A program made the translations under genes and the position numbers. A stretch of DNA of 64,000 nucleotides. It comes from Histoplasma ohiense (lineage: Eukaryota > Ascomycota > Eurotiomycetes > Onygenales > Ajellomycetaceae). The DNA is taken from contig JAEVHH010000001.1 in NCBI GenBank assembly GCA_017607445.1, forward strand, positions 930,001-994,000. Reading direction: 5' to 3'. Shown here in pieces: positions 34,741 to 46,520 of this stretch (positions within the stretch are counted from its first letter, which is position 1; every line of letters begins with the position of its first letter). The notes below the pieces were generated by a model. The model made no database searches and was not told the origin of the DNA. It saw only the letters and a program-made list of their open reading frames with translations.

Positions 34741-35769
34741 TTATTCTCTGAGTGGTCGGCCATCTGGTGTCAGGTCTCCCCGGTATTCTGGGTCGTAGTC
34801 TGAACTTTTCTCATCCAGCGTTGCTACATAACGGTTCCGACCTCCTTTTCTCCCATGGGTCGTGACGTAATGCGCCCTAAGGTTGTCGTTTCTCGAAAAA
34901 CTTTTATTGCAATCGGGAACCCAGCAGACGAATGGTTTCTCATTGGTGTGGTTTTTCAAATGCCTTTTTAGATGCTCATGCCGCCAAAATCTACCATCAC
35001 AGCCTGGTACATCACATTTGAAAGGATGTGGTGGTATTTTTTTGGCAACACTTGCAAGAGAGTGAGCTGGCTGTTGCAACGGCGTCGTTTCGCCCGGTGA
35101 TTCGTCCGTCCATTCCAGCGTCGTTTTCTGTCCCAAATCTGAGGAATGGGTTGGGGAAGCAAAGTATCCATTGCTGTCGTATCCCCAAGGATTTTCCCTA
35201 GGGCCTGGCGTTCCGGCGTATGCTGGATTAGACTCTGCGGCGTTTCCAGTTCCTCCCACGGCCGAGCAATACCCAGAGGTAGGAAACCCTAAACCAGACT
35301 CAGTTTCATTCATTCGTTCCGCCGTCGTCGCTAACCAAGTGTCTTCTCGCCCAGGGACTTCGTACCCGAAGCGGTAGTCTGCTTGCCCAGGAGATTGGAC
35401 GTAGGACGTCGCATTCTGCAGTTGATCGCCACGAATGGTGCCGGGGGGACCCTGTAATGTATCGTGGTCTGCAGTGGCTCCGTCGTACACTCTAGCGGGT
35501 ACAGAATGCGGTAAACCTTTCGTATCAAGGGAACCTGGATATTGATGTGTTAGTCTCTCATCCAGTGATGACTGGAAATCTAGCATCTATCCATGAATTC
35601 CCGTATTAGAGGTGGAACGGCGCTCCTGAATCAATACATTGTTTTCCCGCTCTGCATACGTCTGCTGTTCTGGGGCTGTTAAGTTTGGGGGTGTCAAATT
35701 ACCGGAAACCAAGTTCGATATTCCAGCTCGTCTAGCATTTGTGCTAGGTGGGAGACGTTTATCGTCCAT
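34741..35769 (-). CDS. brlA: BrlA, C2H2 conidiation regulator
   Basis: BrlA switches on the central conidiation pathway in Aspergillus. The C-terminal zinc-finger block is diagnostic: FKCDVPGCDGRFWRHEHLKRH, split here as FKCDVPGCDGRF and RHEHLKRHLKNHTNEKPFVC, then WVPDCNKSFSRNDNLRAHY and GGRNRYVATLDE, followed by YDPEYRGDLTPDGRP, as in Aspergillus BrlA. The open frame from 35586 has 281 codons. Immediately upstream, in the same frame, lies TAG (35589-35587) and a further 60 open codons from an ATG at 35769. A 51-base intron (35637-35587, donor GTATTG, branch TCTAAT, acceptor GATAG) would remove the stop and give exons 35769-35638 and 35586-34741, 325 residues. A. nidulans BrlA is about 430. 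Without that splice, translation would start at 35586. The N-terminal half is Ser/Pro/Gly-rich and poorly conserved. Confidence 0.9.
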
Positions 35770-38700
35770 GCCGAACCTGCTAAAGATGCCTTAATACCAG
35801 ATATCTACCGTCGTGGTAATGGAGTTAAATGCCACGAAGGATTTGCGTCGATTTGGATGTCCTCGTGCTGAATGGTGAATACAGTGTATACAATAGCAAA
35901 GGGGGCACGATTTCTTGGAGAAATCAAAAAATAATTACACATGGAAGATATTTGCTCTGCAAATGTGGTGGGAGAATTATTTAAATATTCGTGAGGTAAA
36001 TACTCACAGCCGGATATTTCCTCCTTCCCGAAAGCGCCGAACTCGTATCCTGAACCATGGATGACTACCAGAGCCGTTTGGAAAGGGTAGTAACCCTTCG
36101 AACTATATAGCATCAATATACATGCCAAAATCACAACCCTCAAACCAACGCCACATCTGTGGCACGGTGACCACATCCCACATCCCTACAAATGTGAGAA
36201 GTCCAAAGTTTAGCATAATTCGTCGATTGTGCGTATGAAGAATTTAAAACTGGTCCCCTCCTCCCGTGGCACGGCTACCGACATTCAAATTTGCCTGGAT
36301 GTATACATACTCCTACAGATCAGTCTAGTGTGCAAAAATTCTGCGGGACAATTGGTTTATAGAGAAGACCTCCAACTGTGGATGTTGCCGCACCATTGCG
36401 TTCCCCTGGCCCAAAATCAAGCTAAAATCCGTTCGAATCTATACGAGCATCCTCAATTATGATACGACATTCCATCAAATCCGTTTCTGTCAAACAAACT
36501 TTGCTTCGTTCCGGACGGCCGCACGCGGGTAGCTCCCGTAGTGACCAGGGCTTGATTCTGCTTACCAGTGGCCCGCAACTCCAACGTGCCATAGATACGC
36601 TTCAGCCTAAAATATTAGTTGGAGATCGTGGCATCCAGCGTAGATTCGCTTGAATCTCTAAATTATCCACAAATGCTGATCCGCACCCAAACCAGGTAGC
36701 TACCGCACGCCCGATTTAGTCACTCTCGGGCCAGACTGAGATGGCGAACCTCTTTCCAGTAAACCTTCCTCCAATTGGTGCGAACTAGTCTGCGTTTCCG
36801 ATACAGATAATCGGTACAGATGATCCCTTCATGTTCGAGTTCTCATATCTACATTATTGACCTATTACCAAGCCCAAGAACATCTTAAAGCGGTCCGGAA
36901 GGCGGAAAGTGATAAATCCAAATGATGATTCAACATTCGGTTGAAGATATCATTCGGTGTTGACCTCTCAAGGCTTGGTTTCAGCCCTTCGTACCCAAGA
37001 GAATTTCCGGCCATTAGGAGGTTAATTTCATTGCGCACATTGCGTTACTCCAGCCCCATGGACACTTGAGATGTCCTTATCCCTTTTCATGTTCTGGGAC
37101 TACCAGATATCAACCGCTGTGCGCTTTTAAACGCAGGGCAAAGCATAGAATGTCATAGCAGACTTTCACTACTCCAACAAGGTGAAAATACAATGTTCAA
37201 ACGCAAGCCTCAATTTTCTTTGAAAAAAAAAAAAAAAAAAAAAAACGTGGCTTCTCCCGTCAATAGAACTCAATACTCTGATCTTTCTAAGATCGGGCAT
37301 TTTGTTTGAATGTATCTAGATGCCTGCAAAGGACTTGGGACAGCTAGTTTGCTACTGTTGGCTTCTTTCGCTCTTCCGCGAATGAATCAGAGGACTTCAT
37401 TGAGTCCAATTTTTATATGAATGAATCCCTGATTAAATTTGTGATTGTCGTCCGGACATCGATAATCGACTACCAGCACTCGCACGCACGAATCTTACTT
37501 GAACGCATAAAGATTTCCATCACCCGCACCAGTTAGCATCTAGCGTACCTTGGCTCGCATCCCACATTCGTGGCGCTCAATTGTGCAACGACCAAAGGTG
37601 GACCTTTGGCATGCTGATCCCCCAGTGTCCCTGTATGTCACTTGCTAGTGCTGGACGCCACAACAAAACTGACCAATTTGCCTTTTACACATGGGACTCG
37701 AGACGATTGGTGTGGAACGAAATGCTGGGACTGAGTGAAAAGGCTAGTGGATTTGAGTACCAAAATTAATGCAATCCATACCAAAATGCTGCTTTACATT
37801 GCTCCTCCTCTGATTCGTGTGGCTGAAAACCATGCCGTGATTCCGCTGCTCTGACCTCTCGAAATCCTTTCCTTTTTCCAATTGTTTTCCCTAAATGTCC
37901 AATCATCTTTGTTGATTTGGATTTATTTCCCTGCCGTGGCCGTCCTCAGAATTCAGGGAACACACATCAACTGCAAACCTCCCTGCTTTGAGTTGTGTAT
38001 CTCCTATCTTTATGCAAAGGAGCCTTACTGACTCTCCACTTTTGAGCGGCAGAGAATACTTCTAAATTGATTCCTGATGCATTTTCCTTTTGAGACTAGC
38101 TTATTGGCCCTCACTCTTTGTTGCACATTCACGATTCATGATGCCCCTATGAAGCTGACAAGTCAAGTACTCTAGGTCAATGTTTAGGAGTATCAGAAGC
38201 TCTTGGGGAATATGCTTGCTATGTGTGCACAGCATATATACAGTACAACACTCCATTCTCATGTGTTTCATTCAACACTAGGTCAAATCAGCGTTACAAA
38301 CCTTTTTCTACAAAAGCTGCTACGATTGTCAGTCAATGGACGGAAATCCGCCAAAACCTGGAATAACTAGTCAACGCAAATTTCAGGGCGGAAGAATGAG
38401 AGGAAGAATATGAGGTCTTGACGGTAAAGCCGCGATAACCCTAATTCGAACAGTTTCCTGCATTTCGGCGGCAAGCCTCTGCACGTACCATGCCATGACC
38501 CAGAGACCAATGATCCCACCTCTGCAGGAATGATGCATGGAAGTTTAGCTCCCGCATCCACGGATAGACTCGAAACATTAATTCATATCAGATCTGCCAC
38601 TGATACCTCACTCCCTGAAACATGACCAATTGGACCACTACATACCATTAAGGCGAAATTATGGGACAACGGAAAATAGCGAAGAACTCGGGATATCCCC

Positions 38701-40395
38701 CACGACATGCGCACGTACTTGGTGGAGTCCTGGATCTGTAGCTATGCCCAAGCCACCGTTAACGCCTATCGTAGTTGGTGTGGGGTAGCGCTGGAAGTTG
38801 AAGACCTTTCCGATGGAATTCTGCCAGAGAACTTGCATCAACCTTAAGGTTTACTTACGGAAATCTTTTTTGCTTTCCCCGGTGCGTCCGACTAGGCAAC
38901 GCAAGCCGCATGGTCCGCGACAATAAGGCTTTCGCACGGGCATTGAACACGCTGCACACTGCGCGAAAACGTATTTTTCTGACAGCCCTAAGAAACCATT
39001 TTCGTCGTTGACAAATCGAGCCCTGCCCAGGAGGAACCCATTCTTCTGCTGATATAATGTGTTGCGTACTTCATCAATATTCCTGCAAAGCATCATCTCA
39101 CACGTCATAACTCAATTTGACTGGCATATCGCTCAGTCCCAGGCGACCGTCGTCATTATATACTGAAGAGGGTTGCTGTCTGGAATGACAATGACTGAGA
39201 TTATGAGCGGGGAAGCTGGAGGTGTGTTGGATGTACCAGGACTTTATGCTATCCAGAGCACTGTGTGCATGTAACGTACAGTGGTATATCTACACTTTCC
39301 GTACATTACATACATAATTCATCCAATGAGAAATCCAGTATATATTATCTATCCAATTCTAATCAATAAAAAATATATTTCTACCAATACACATATGTTT
39401 GCTTCCACAGCGCGGGCCGCGGCCAGGCTTTACCCCATGCATGACATTCGCATTCAAGGCTGGAAAACGCTTATGCGGGGCTCTTATCTCGCCCTGCAGC
39501 AATCCCTTTACGGTTAGTAAATAAAACCTCCGTCAGGCGTATTATCCCTAGAAGGGAAGTTCGTCTGGATAGATCGATCAAAAAGGAGACATACATTAAA
39601 GCTTGAGTTGTGACGTACTTACTATATGAACAGGGTTTAACAGCGATGAAGAAAAAGGTGAAGGGAAGTAATAACTGCCGAATGATAAAGCCGGACACAG
39701 GCATGGTTATTAGGCTAAACCAACAAAAGGAAGGACAGAAGTGGAATCATGCGAAAGATAGAAAAGAGAAGAGAGAAAAAGGGAAACAAATAGTATGTCA
39801 TGAGTCAATTTAGCCAAATCGAATTACCTCGCCCTAACCGCCCTAACCTGACCTACCAATAGTAAATTGAAAAATTCCGAATAAACCCAACCATATTAAA
39901 AATCGAAAAAAGGAAAAAAAAAAATTTTTTTTTCTCTCCACCCCGAGGCCTGCCCATTGGTAAGCAGGAAGCAAGGGGAAAGATGAGGGCGGGAAAAGAA
40001 AGAAAAACAAAGATAACACCTGGGAAAGATAGATGAACCTTTTGTTTTAGGTTATTGGGCAAGCCAGGTATTGCAACAAAAGCCATACGTAGTAGTTCAT
40101 CTAGGTCATCTGCCTAATTAACACAAGTAAATTACGAAAGAAATTAAGGAGGAAAAGGAAGAGAGCGAAATACAGTATAGGAAGTTAATGGCAGATGGGG
40201 AACTAGAGGGCGGCTATGTTGGGAAGGTGGTGATCATAAAGGTGGGTGGGGGATTGGAGGATAAGGAGGTGAGAAAGAATGGGTAAGAATAGGGAAGGCC
40301 AGATGCCCCAAGCAAAAATTCTTTCAGATTGCGCCCAGCACAAGCTAAGATAGCAGAAAATCAAAGACAGAATGAGAAGAATAATGAGAATCCAT
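35770..40395. promoter_or_regulatory. long brlA upstream region, possible leader and upstream ORFs
   Basis: About 4.6 kb between brlA and the spt20 stop codon, without a supported gene. In Aspergillus brlA has a long promoter and an upstream ORF that controls translation, so part of this is likely promoter and 5' leader (inference). Minus-strand open frames lie at 36176-35805 (123 codons), 39108-38851 (85 codons, with a Cys-rich CAACSMPVRKPYCRGPCG segment), 38841-38659 and 38561-38367. None shows a known domain. A poly-A run sits at 37223-37245. CATTCY words, the AbaA site, occur several times on both strands but at a density that could be chance. Confidence 0.45.
37223..37245. repeat. poly-A tract
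   Basis: More than twenty consecutive A in the brlA upstream region. Confidence 0.9.
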
Positions 40396-40465
40396 TTATT
40401 TAGCAATACTGTTACTCATCATGCCTTGCTGCTGCTGCTGTTGCTGTTGATGCTGGATAGCCTGA

Positions 40466-40536
<71 letters not shown>

Positions 40537-43517
40537 CGCCTGTGCCTGCGCTTGTTGGGCCCGTTGTTGACCCTCCCTTTTCATAAAGTCAAACAAATAT
40601 TGTTTGGCGATTTTCTCTACTTGTTCTTGGAACTGCTGGCGAACGGCATCGTGCCAGCCGGACGGATGACCAAATTGCTGTATGAGTTTCGCGCGTACCT
40701 CGTTTTGAGCTTGTGGTAGCATGCGCTGCGTGTAGAGTAACCGGTAGCGAGGTGGAAGTGCTCCTTGGCCTTGCCCAACTACACCACTTGCTTGCGGCAT
40801 CGCTTGCTGCGGTGGGAGTTGTTGCGGGCTCCCTTGCTGTTGGCCGTGAGGAGCTTGGGCCTGTGACATTTGCAGCTGTGCCAACTGAGATCGCATGACA
40901 TGTGCCTGATAAGCAGCTGCATTTGGGAACTGGTTCTGTTGCACCTGCTGCGGTTGGGTTTGCTGTTGTTGAGCTTGCTGTTGGGTTTGCTGCTGCTGTT
41001 GCGCCTGCGTCTGCGCCTGTTGCTGCATAAATATATTTGGGTGTTGTTGAGGCTGGGCATGCTGAATACTTTGCTGTGCGTGCAAATTGGCCTGGAGCTG
41101 AAGCTGTGCCATCTGCTGAGGCGTGAACTGTTGAGCGCCGGCCTGGGCTTGCAAATTTCGCTGCATAATGAGTTGCTGCCTCTGCTGCAGGATAGCTTGC
41201 TGCTGTTGTTGCGGGGTCATCATCACACCATTCATCTGGGGATTGGCCATTATGGGATGGTTCATAACAGGGGTCTGAGCCATGGTAGAAGCGCTGGGAC
41301 TTGCATGTGTCATTCTCTGCGTGGGAGTCGCGTTGCGCATTATTGGTGTGCCATGTGGTATAGCAGGGGTCCCTTGCCCCATTTGTGGAGTACCATGTCT
41401 GCTCTGACCCTGTTGGCTTCGTGTATTAACCATCGGATGTGCCATAACAGCTGGATGGCTATGCTGTACACCTGATGTAACTTGAAGTGGACTTCCCACT
41501 CCTTGTGAGGAACCTGTTATAGCCATTGGAACTCCTTGGTTCATCTGAGGTCCCATCAAATTTCCTGTCAAAGGTGACGAGCTATGAGGCGTTACATTCC
41601 GGACTGGTGGAGATGACTGTTGACCTTGGGATGCTGGAACCATTTGTCGAGGCTGCGGCTGATGAGGTATTCCCATAGCAGGGTTTCCACGGGACTGGGA
41701 GCGGGCCCGATTTTGTGCAACCAAAAGTTGGGCATGTGCTTGCACCTGAGCATGGTGTGCTGCTGCTGCCGCCATTTGCGCTCTTCTTTTATCTTCCCGG
41801 CTTTGTTCTTCTGCCAACCGCTGCTCTGTTGCCCGTCTTTTCTCTTTCTCAGCTTCCTGCTGCAACCTTTTAGCGTGGTCTTGTTGAAGTTTCTTTTCGT
41901 GTTCGATTTTAGCTTTCTCTTCATGTTCATGGCGGATTTTCTCGAGAGTTTTGAATCTTGAAAATCTAGGTTCGAATGGAGCTGCACCACTTTCGTCATC
42001 AACATTAGGAGGCTTTGCTCCCCCAGCGTTGACAGAAGTGGAAGGCCCCAGCCTCTCATCCATGATAAGCATGAATCGTTCCTCTTCAGCAGCCAATGCT
42101 TCATCCGCAGCTAACTCTGCGACAGTCCGCCTTCTGGTTTTTGGCGAAGGCGGTTTGTTGCGATGTCGAGGATCTTCCAAAAACTTGAGAAGACTCGCAC
42201 TCGCGGTCAATGAATCAACCGGCTCTAGGTAGAGCGGTGGAGCCGTGGCATGTATAAGTTTTGCCTCTGCTTCTAGAAGTTCTGATGGTTCAACCATCAT
42301 CTTTTGTCTCTTTGCTGGAGGCGGACGGTCAGATATCGGAGAAGATGGAAGTGCAGATATACTAGGCGTTTGGACAGCAGATCCAGTTCGCGACGCGGGA
42401 TATGCTTGAGACTGGCGACGATTTACTCGTGGATCAGGCGTCATGGACAACAACGTCAATTCTGCGAGTAGAGACTGAGGTGTGGGATGTAATACTGTAG
42501 TGAACACCTTGGGTTTCATGGCTGGTTGCTTTGAATTGCTAGACCCCGTTTTCACTCCACTGGGTACTACAGTGTCACTACTTGTTTCTGGTACCGGCTG
42601 CTCGTCCGCTTTATGGCCGCTACCTGTTGAAGATCCATTGGTGGTAGGCTTTATCTTCGACTGATTCTGTTGCGGATATGGGACAAATGGTGAAGGAGTG
42701 ATGTGTTGATTGTAATTGTGCAAGGAAAAAGGTGAGCTCTTCTCCCCAGAATTGGAATTGGATGAGGGGTTGGATTGCGTGGCGATGGATTTATGATCCA
42801 CGACGCGGACAATGAGGCAATCTATTCAAAATTAACTCCGAAGCTTCAAAGATGTAAATAATAATAACATAGTAATAACAAATACTCACTCTCGTAGAAG
42901 CGGACTCCGCACCTCACCAACTCCTCAATCATGTCGTGAGGAACAGTGCCAGCCTTCAAGTGCTTCATGAAAATCTTCATTTCAGAGTTATAGGGAAAGC
43001 TGCCATCTTGCTGGTCGAAACGGAAGTGGGTGGGATGTAAATGTATAGTTAAGGATGGCGGAACTTTCGAGTATTTTTTGAGGATATAGGACGTAGTTTT
43101 CACTATGTGGTCAGAGTAAGTCAGCGTTTCATACTTTGTCGAGAGAAAAATTCACGATAGGAATCACGAACCATATGGCTCCGGAAACCTCTTCAGCTGA
43201 TTTCGATCTGTAGTAGCTCCATCTGCGCCAGGATGCTTTATCGGCAGACGCTGTAAACGAGATGCAGAGTCTCCTGGTCTTTGAGCCTCTTTCCTGGGGC
43301 GCATTGGCTGGCGATTATTTGCGCCATTTGCGGCGGTAGCACTTATCGGAGTCACTGAGCCTGGCTGTTTGGCGAGCGAAGCACGATTTGAAGCAGAACC
43401 CAGTGGGGATGGAGATGGTTGTGAAGGCTTCGCGCCATTGATCCCAGTCTGGATGTAGGACGGAGGAGGGCGTTTGATTTTGGGCGCGGGAAGTTTCGTG
43501 GACACAGCTGTCGCCAT
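40396..43517 (-). CDS. spt20: Spt20, SAGA complex subunit
   Basis: Exons 43517-43172, 43102-42890 and 42821-40396 join in frame (introns 69 and 68 bases) and give about 994 residues. Spt20 holds together the SAGA histone-acetyltransferase co-activator. The conserved Spt20 domain is assembled by splicing: EPY|VKTTSYILKKYSK, HPTHFRFDQQDGSFPYNSEM, MIEELVRCGVRFYE|NCLIVRVVDHK, then KVFTTVLHPTPQS and LLAELTLLS. After residue 350 there is a charged coiled-coil-like stretch (KIEHEKKLQQDHAKRLQQEAEK region) and a long Gln-rich tail typical of co-activators. The tail ends in an alternating Gln-Ala run coded by a hexanucleotide repeat. Start chosen at MATAVST (43517); in-frame Mets at 43535 and 43592 are alternatives. 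The three-exon structure is well supported because each join rebuilds the domain. Confidence 0.92.
40459..40554 (-). repeat. (CCTGTG)n hexanucleotide repeat coding Gln-Ala
   Basis: About fifteen units of a six-base repeat, with a few G-to-C variants near the right end, encode alternating Gln and Ala close to the C-terminus of Spt20. Confidence 0.9.
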
Positions 43518-44351
43518 GCTGGAAGACGCTTCCATGCAGTTAAGGAGGGCTCTACTGCTAGCGCCCGAATGCGACAGTTCAGACGTTATCAAACAGGACG
43601 GATAAGAATACTATAACCCCCGAATATTGATAGAAAGCCGATGCGGGAGACATGTGGGGAGTAGGTGCGGATAACGGATCGGCGACCGGCACGCCCACGA
43701 CCGGCTCCGGTGAACAACAGATTGAAGGAGGAGATGCCTATACAGCACAGTATACCGGACGAGACGGCTAATGGAGTCAAGATATACTGCCAGTCTGATG
43801 GCTATCATCGTTGTATGAACTGTCGTTAAATTGACGTTGGTTGATGCCAAGGATGAGGCTCCATGGATGTCACCTGCACTAATATCACGTGGTTTACACG
43901 GATTCGAACTAGCGCCAGCCTAGGTAGTTGACTAATTGATTTAGTTCAACCTCGGCGAAAACGGAATCAAATAGTTACGCTGACGTAGTTGATTATAAAC
44001 GGCGTGCAAGGAGTGTAAGACAAGTTAGCATACTGGTTGATATTTGAAAATTGGAAGTAAAGGTGTTATAAGTTGATTGACGAAATGACGAAAATGCGTT
44101 ATCTCTTGAACGGAGGAGCATAAAATAAAATACAAAATACATAAAAAGATCATAAAAGAGATGGAATAGCCTAAAGGGGAAACAACCTAGAGATAAAAAG
44201 AGCCCTATTCAAATAAGTAGATAGAAGAAAATCGTACAAGAATGGATAATAAAAAACTGTTTGGGAGGGTGGTCATATCGTGAGTTAGGAAAACATCAAA
44301 AGGGTTTTCTTTCACAGAAAGTGTCAGTAGAAGGGGATCCGGCACTATCAT
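43518..44351. other. intergenic, spt20 promoter side
   Basis: An 834-base gap with the spt20 promoter on its left and the 3' end of the Pex22-like gene on its right. Contains TCACGTGG at 43885-43892. Confidence 0.55.
43885..43892 (+). promoter_or_regulatory. TCACGTGG E-box-like element
   Basis: About 370 bases upstream of the spt20 start codon (the gene reads on the minus strand). Function inferred from the motif only. Confidence 0.3.
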
Positions 44352-45739
44352 TCAGTCATGGCCACAGACACGCCGTCTCCAGTCTTCCCCAGTTCTTAGC
44401 CCATCAACCACATCAAGTCGCTTGCCTAGGCCTGTTACTCCTTCTTTCTGCCACCATTTTTCACCCTTATCTGCACCTAGTGCAGACTCGTCGTCACTAT
44501 CTACCAACCCACCGCGCCCGCCCTCCGCGCCAACTACAACAACAACTTGTCGAACCCATGCGGTAATTTGGTTAACCGACTCACCGTCATTGCCGGTCAT
44601 GCTTTCTTGGATATATACAATTTCTGGAGAGAGGTGTCGAAGCATGTGAACGTGTCCAGTTGGTGTGCTAAAGGGTAGAATCATTGTCTCCTTGTCGACC
44701 AGTGACTGAGCTTGGTTGTAGAGAGCCTTGAAAAGGGGCGACGCCGACCCGAAATCATCCCCTGCAGGACGAGGTTCAATGATATCGAGGCTGGACACAT
44801 CTTGTATGTTTTCTACAGTCCCCTCCTCTGGGGAAATGTTGGCGTAGGAAGAGGAAAGAGACGGTGTGGGTCGAGACGAACTTGGGGAATTGGATGAGTG
44901 AGCTTGCAACCCAGGAGCATATATCAAGACGAAAACTCGTGCAGTATCGGGTTCGACGTATTCGGGGAGATGGGACAGGATAGACTATTTAGTGGTGAAT
45001 TAGCTCCGACTGTATCGATTAGTATTTTGAACAAGAAACCTACATGTTCTGGTATTTGCCCTTCCGAATCGTCTTGATCCTCCACAAACCCAACAGAAGA
45101 CACCACGATGGCCACGGTTTTTCTAGACTTTGTTTTAGGTGCATGCGCCGTTGGAGCTACAGATGGAGGCGGCAATGCTCCTGTCATGGCGCGAGATCCC
45201 GCAGTCGCAAGAACACTTCGGGAATTCGCTTCCTCAGTCCATCGGGAATGGTCTTCAAAATCATTCGGTCCCTCTTCGCGGATCGCAGTCAACGCACCTC
45301 CAACAACAGCTCCAGCAGCAGCCACTCCAGCAGCGACTCTCCTGCTAGCGCCATCGAACAGTTGCTGTGGACTTGGGGTTCGTCGCAATGCACCTTGGAC
45401 TCGCGATATGACACTCGCATCTTCAGGGTGAGCTCCATCATGGGCCCCGGTCGCCTTCGCATATCCACTTTCCGGCTGGCTGTTCTCAGCGCCAGGTTGA
45501 AATCCTCCTGGAATATTTTCATCCCTTCGTTTGTGGTGTTCCTTATCTTCGTAATAATCATCGTCGTCTTCACCGTCGTGGCGTTCGCTCCATACCCAAG
45601 TAGCAAGGCTGACGACGGCGACGCCGACAGTGAGAGCGAGAGGAAGCCAATAACCGAGAGCAGTCCTTCTACCGGTAGAGCTAAAGCCACCGGGACCACT
45701 GTGGCGACGGCGACTGTCGGAAAAAGGTTGGTTTGACAT
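44352..45739 (-). CDS. Pex22-like single-pass membrane protein
   Basis: Exons 45739-45044 and 44984-44352 join in phase 0 across a 59-base intron and give 442 residues. Near the N-terminus one membrane helix is visible (residues about 30-50, LGYWLPLALTVGVAVVSLATW), followed by an acidic stretch. A Rossmann-like core begins with SRKTVAIVVSSVGF and, after the splice, continues HLPEYVEPDTARVFVLIYAPGL and later HVHMLRHLSPEIVYI. This matches the layout of fungal Pex22-like proteins: in yeast, Pex22 anchors the ubiquitin-conjugating enzyme Pex4 at the peroxisome for Pex5 recycling. The family match is from general resemblance, not a strict motif, so confidence is moderate. An upstream in-frame extension to 45898 exists, but MSNQPFSDS at 45739 places the helix in the usual position. 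It is divergent from the eIF2B gamma gene. Confidence 0.65.
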
Positions 45740-46520
45740 GGGAACAGAAGTATAATTGGTTTTTGTGCAAATAAGGGGGTAAGTAATAGCAATGTCTAAG
45801 TATGTCCAAAAGCGGGCGATCAATGCAGATGGCAAGAATGCCACATTGTAGTCCTCCACAAGAGGTAAGGGAAAAGGTGGAGGGGCTAAGGGGGGCAAGA
45901 CAACGAAATCAGTGTTTATAAACCATGAACTACCCCGTACTGTACAGATTATATATATAAGATTTCAACCTCGGAAATCGGCGAGCGCGTGTGTAGTTTC
46001 CCGTGTGCTGTTTGCGGGGATGAAACATGTGGCTGGGACGCGAGCTGTGTTTGCATTGTTTGCTCGCCTCATGCATATAAGTCACGTGGACATGACCAAG
46101 GCGAAAATTGATCGAGAGATCTCGGATCGACAGGATCTATCATATACATTTGATATTGTGCCCTCCACTGCGATCCAGGACAACGGCTGTCCGGGGTATA
46201 GCTGAAAAAGCCGCCAGCGCGCAGACATTGAATCGGCACGGCTCTTTCTGCGGACACGCTCCTATTACCCTCAGCAAATCCGGCTGAACATTGATTGGCA
46301 TCCCCGCTATTTTGCTAGACCCAAAGGAGCAGATAAGCGCCTACTAGGAATCACTCTTCTTTGTTCTGGGAAGCTGCTTATAATATATTTCCCCCGAAAG
46401 CTCAGGGTACGGAGCCGGTGGGCGGGGTGTCATCCTGAAGATTGAGAAGGACAGTGTGATCAACGCAGGTAGCGGGGCAAGGAGATCTCTTGTCAGCTTC
46501 ACGAATTGTCAGCCGGAAAC
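45740..46520. promoter_or_regulatory. divergent promoter region, Pex22-like and eIF2B gamma
   Basis: 781 bases between two divergent start codons. TCACGTGG at 46082-46089 lies roughly midway. No coding frame is supported. Confidence 0.5.
46082..46089 (+). promoter_or_regulatory. TCACGTGG E-box-like element
   Basis: Sits in the divergent promoter, about 340 bases from one start codon and 430 from the other. Confidence 0.3.

Noticed and set aside
38367..39108. Three short minus-strand frames as one spliced gene
   Set aside because: The GTAAGT donor at the end of the first frame could not be joined to the next frames in phase with an intron of normal length.
43880..43920. AGTTCGAATCC on the minus strand, resembling a tRNA B-box
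   Set aside because: The flanking bases cannot form the T-stem and no A-box lies at the right distance.
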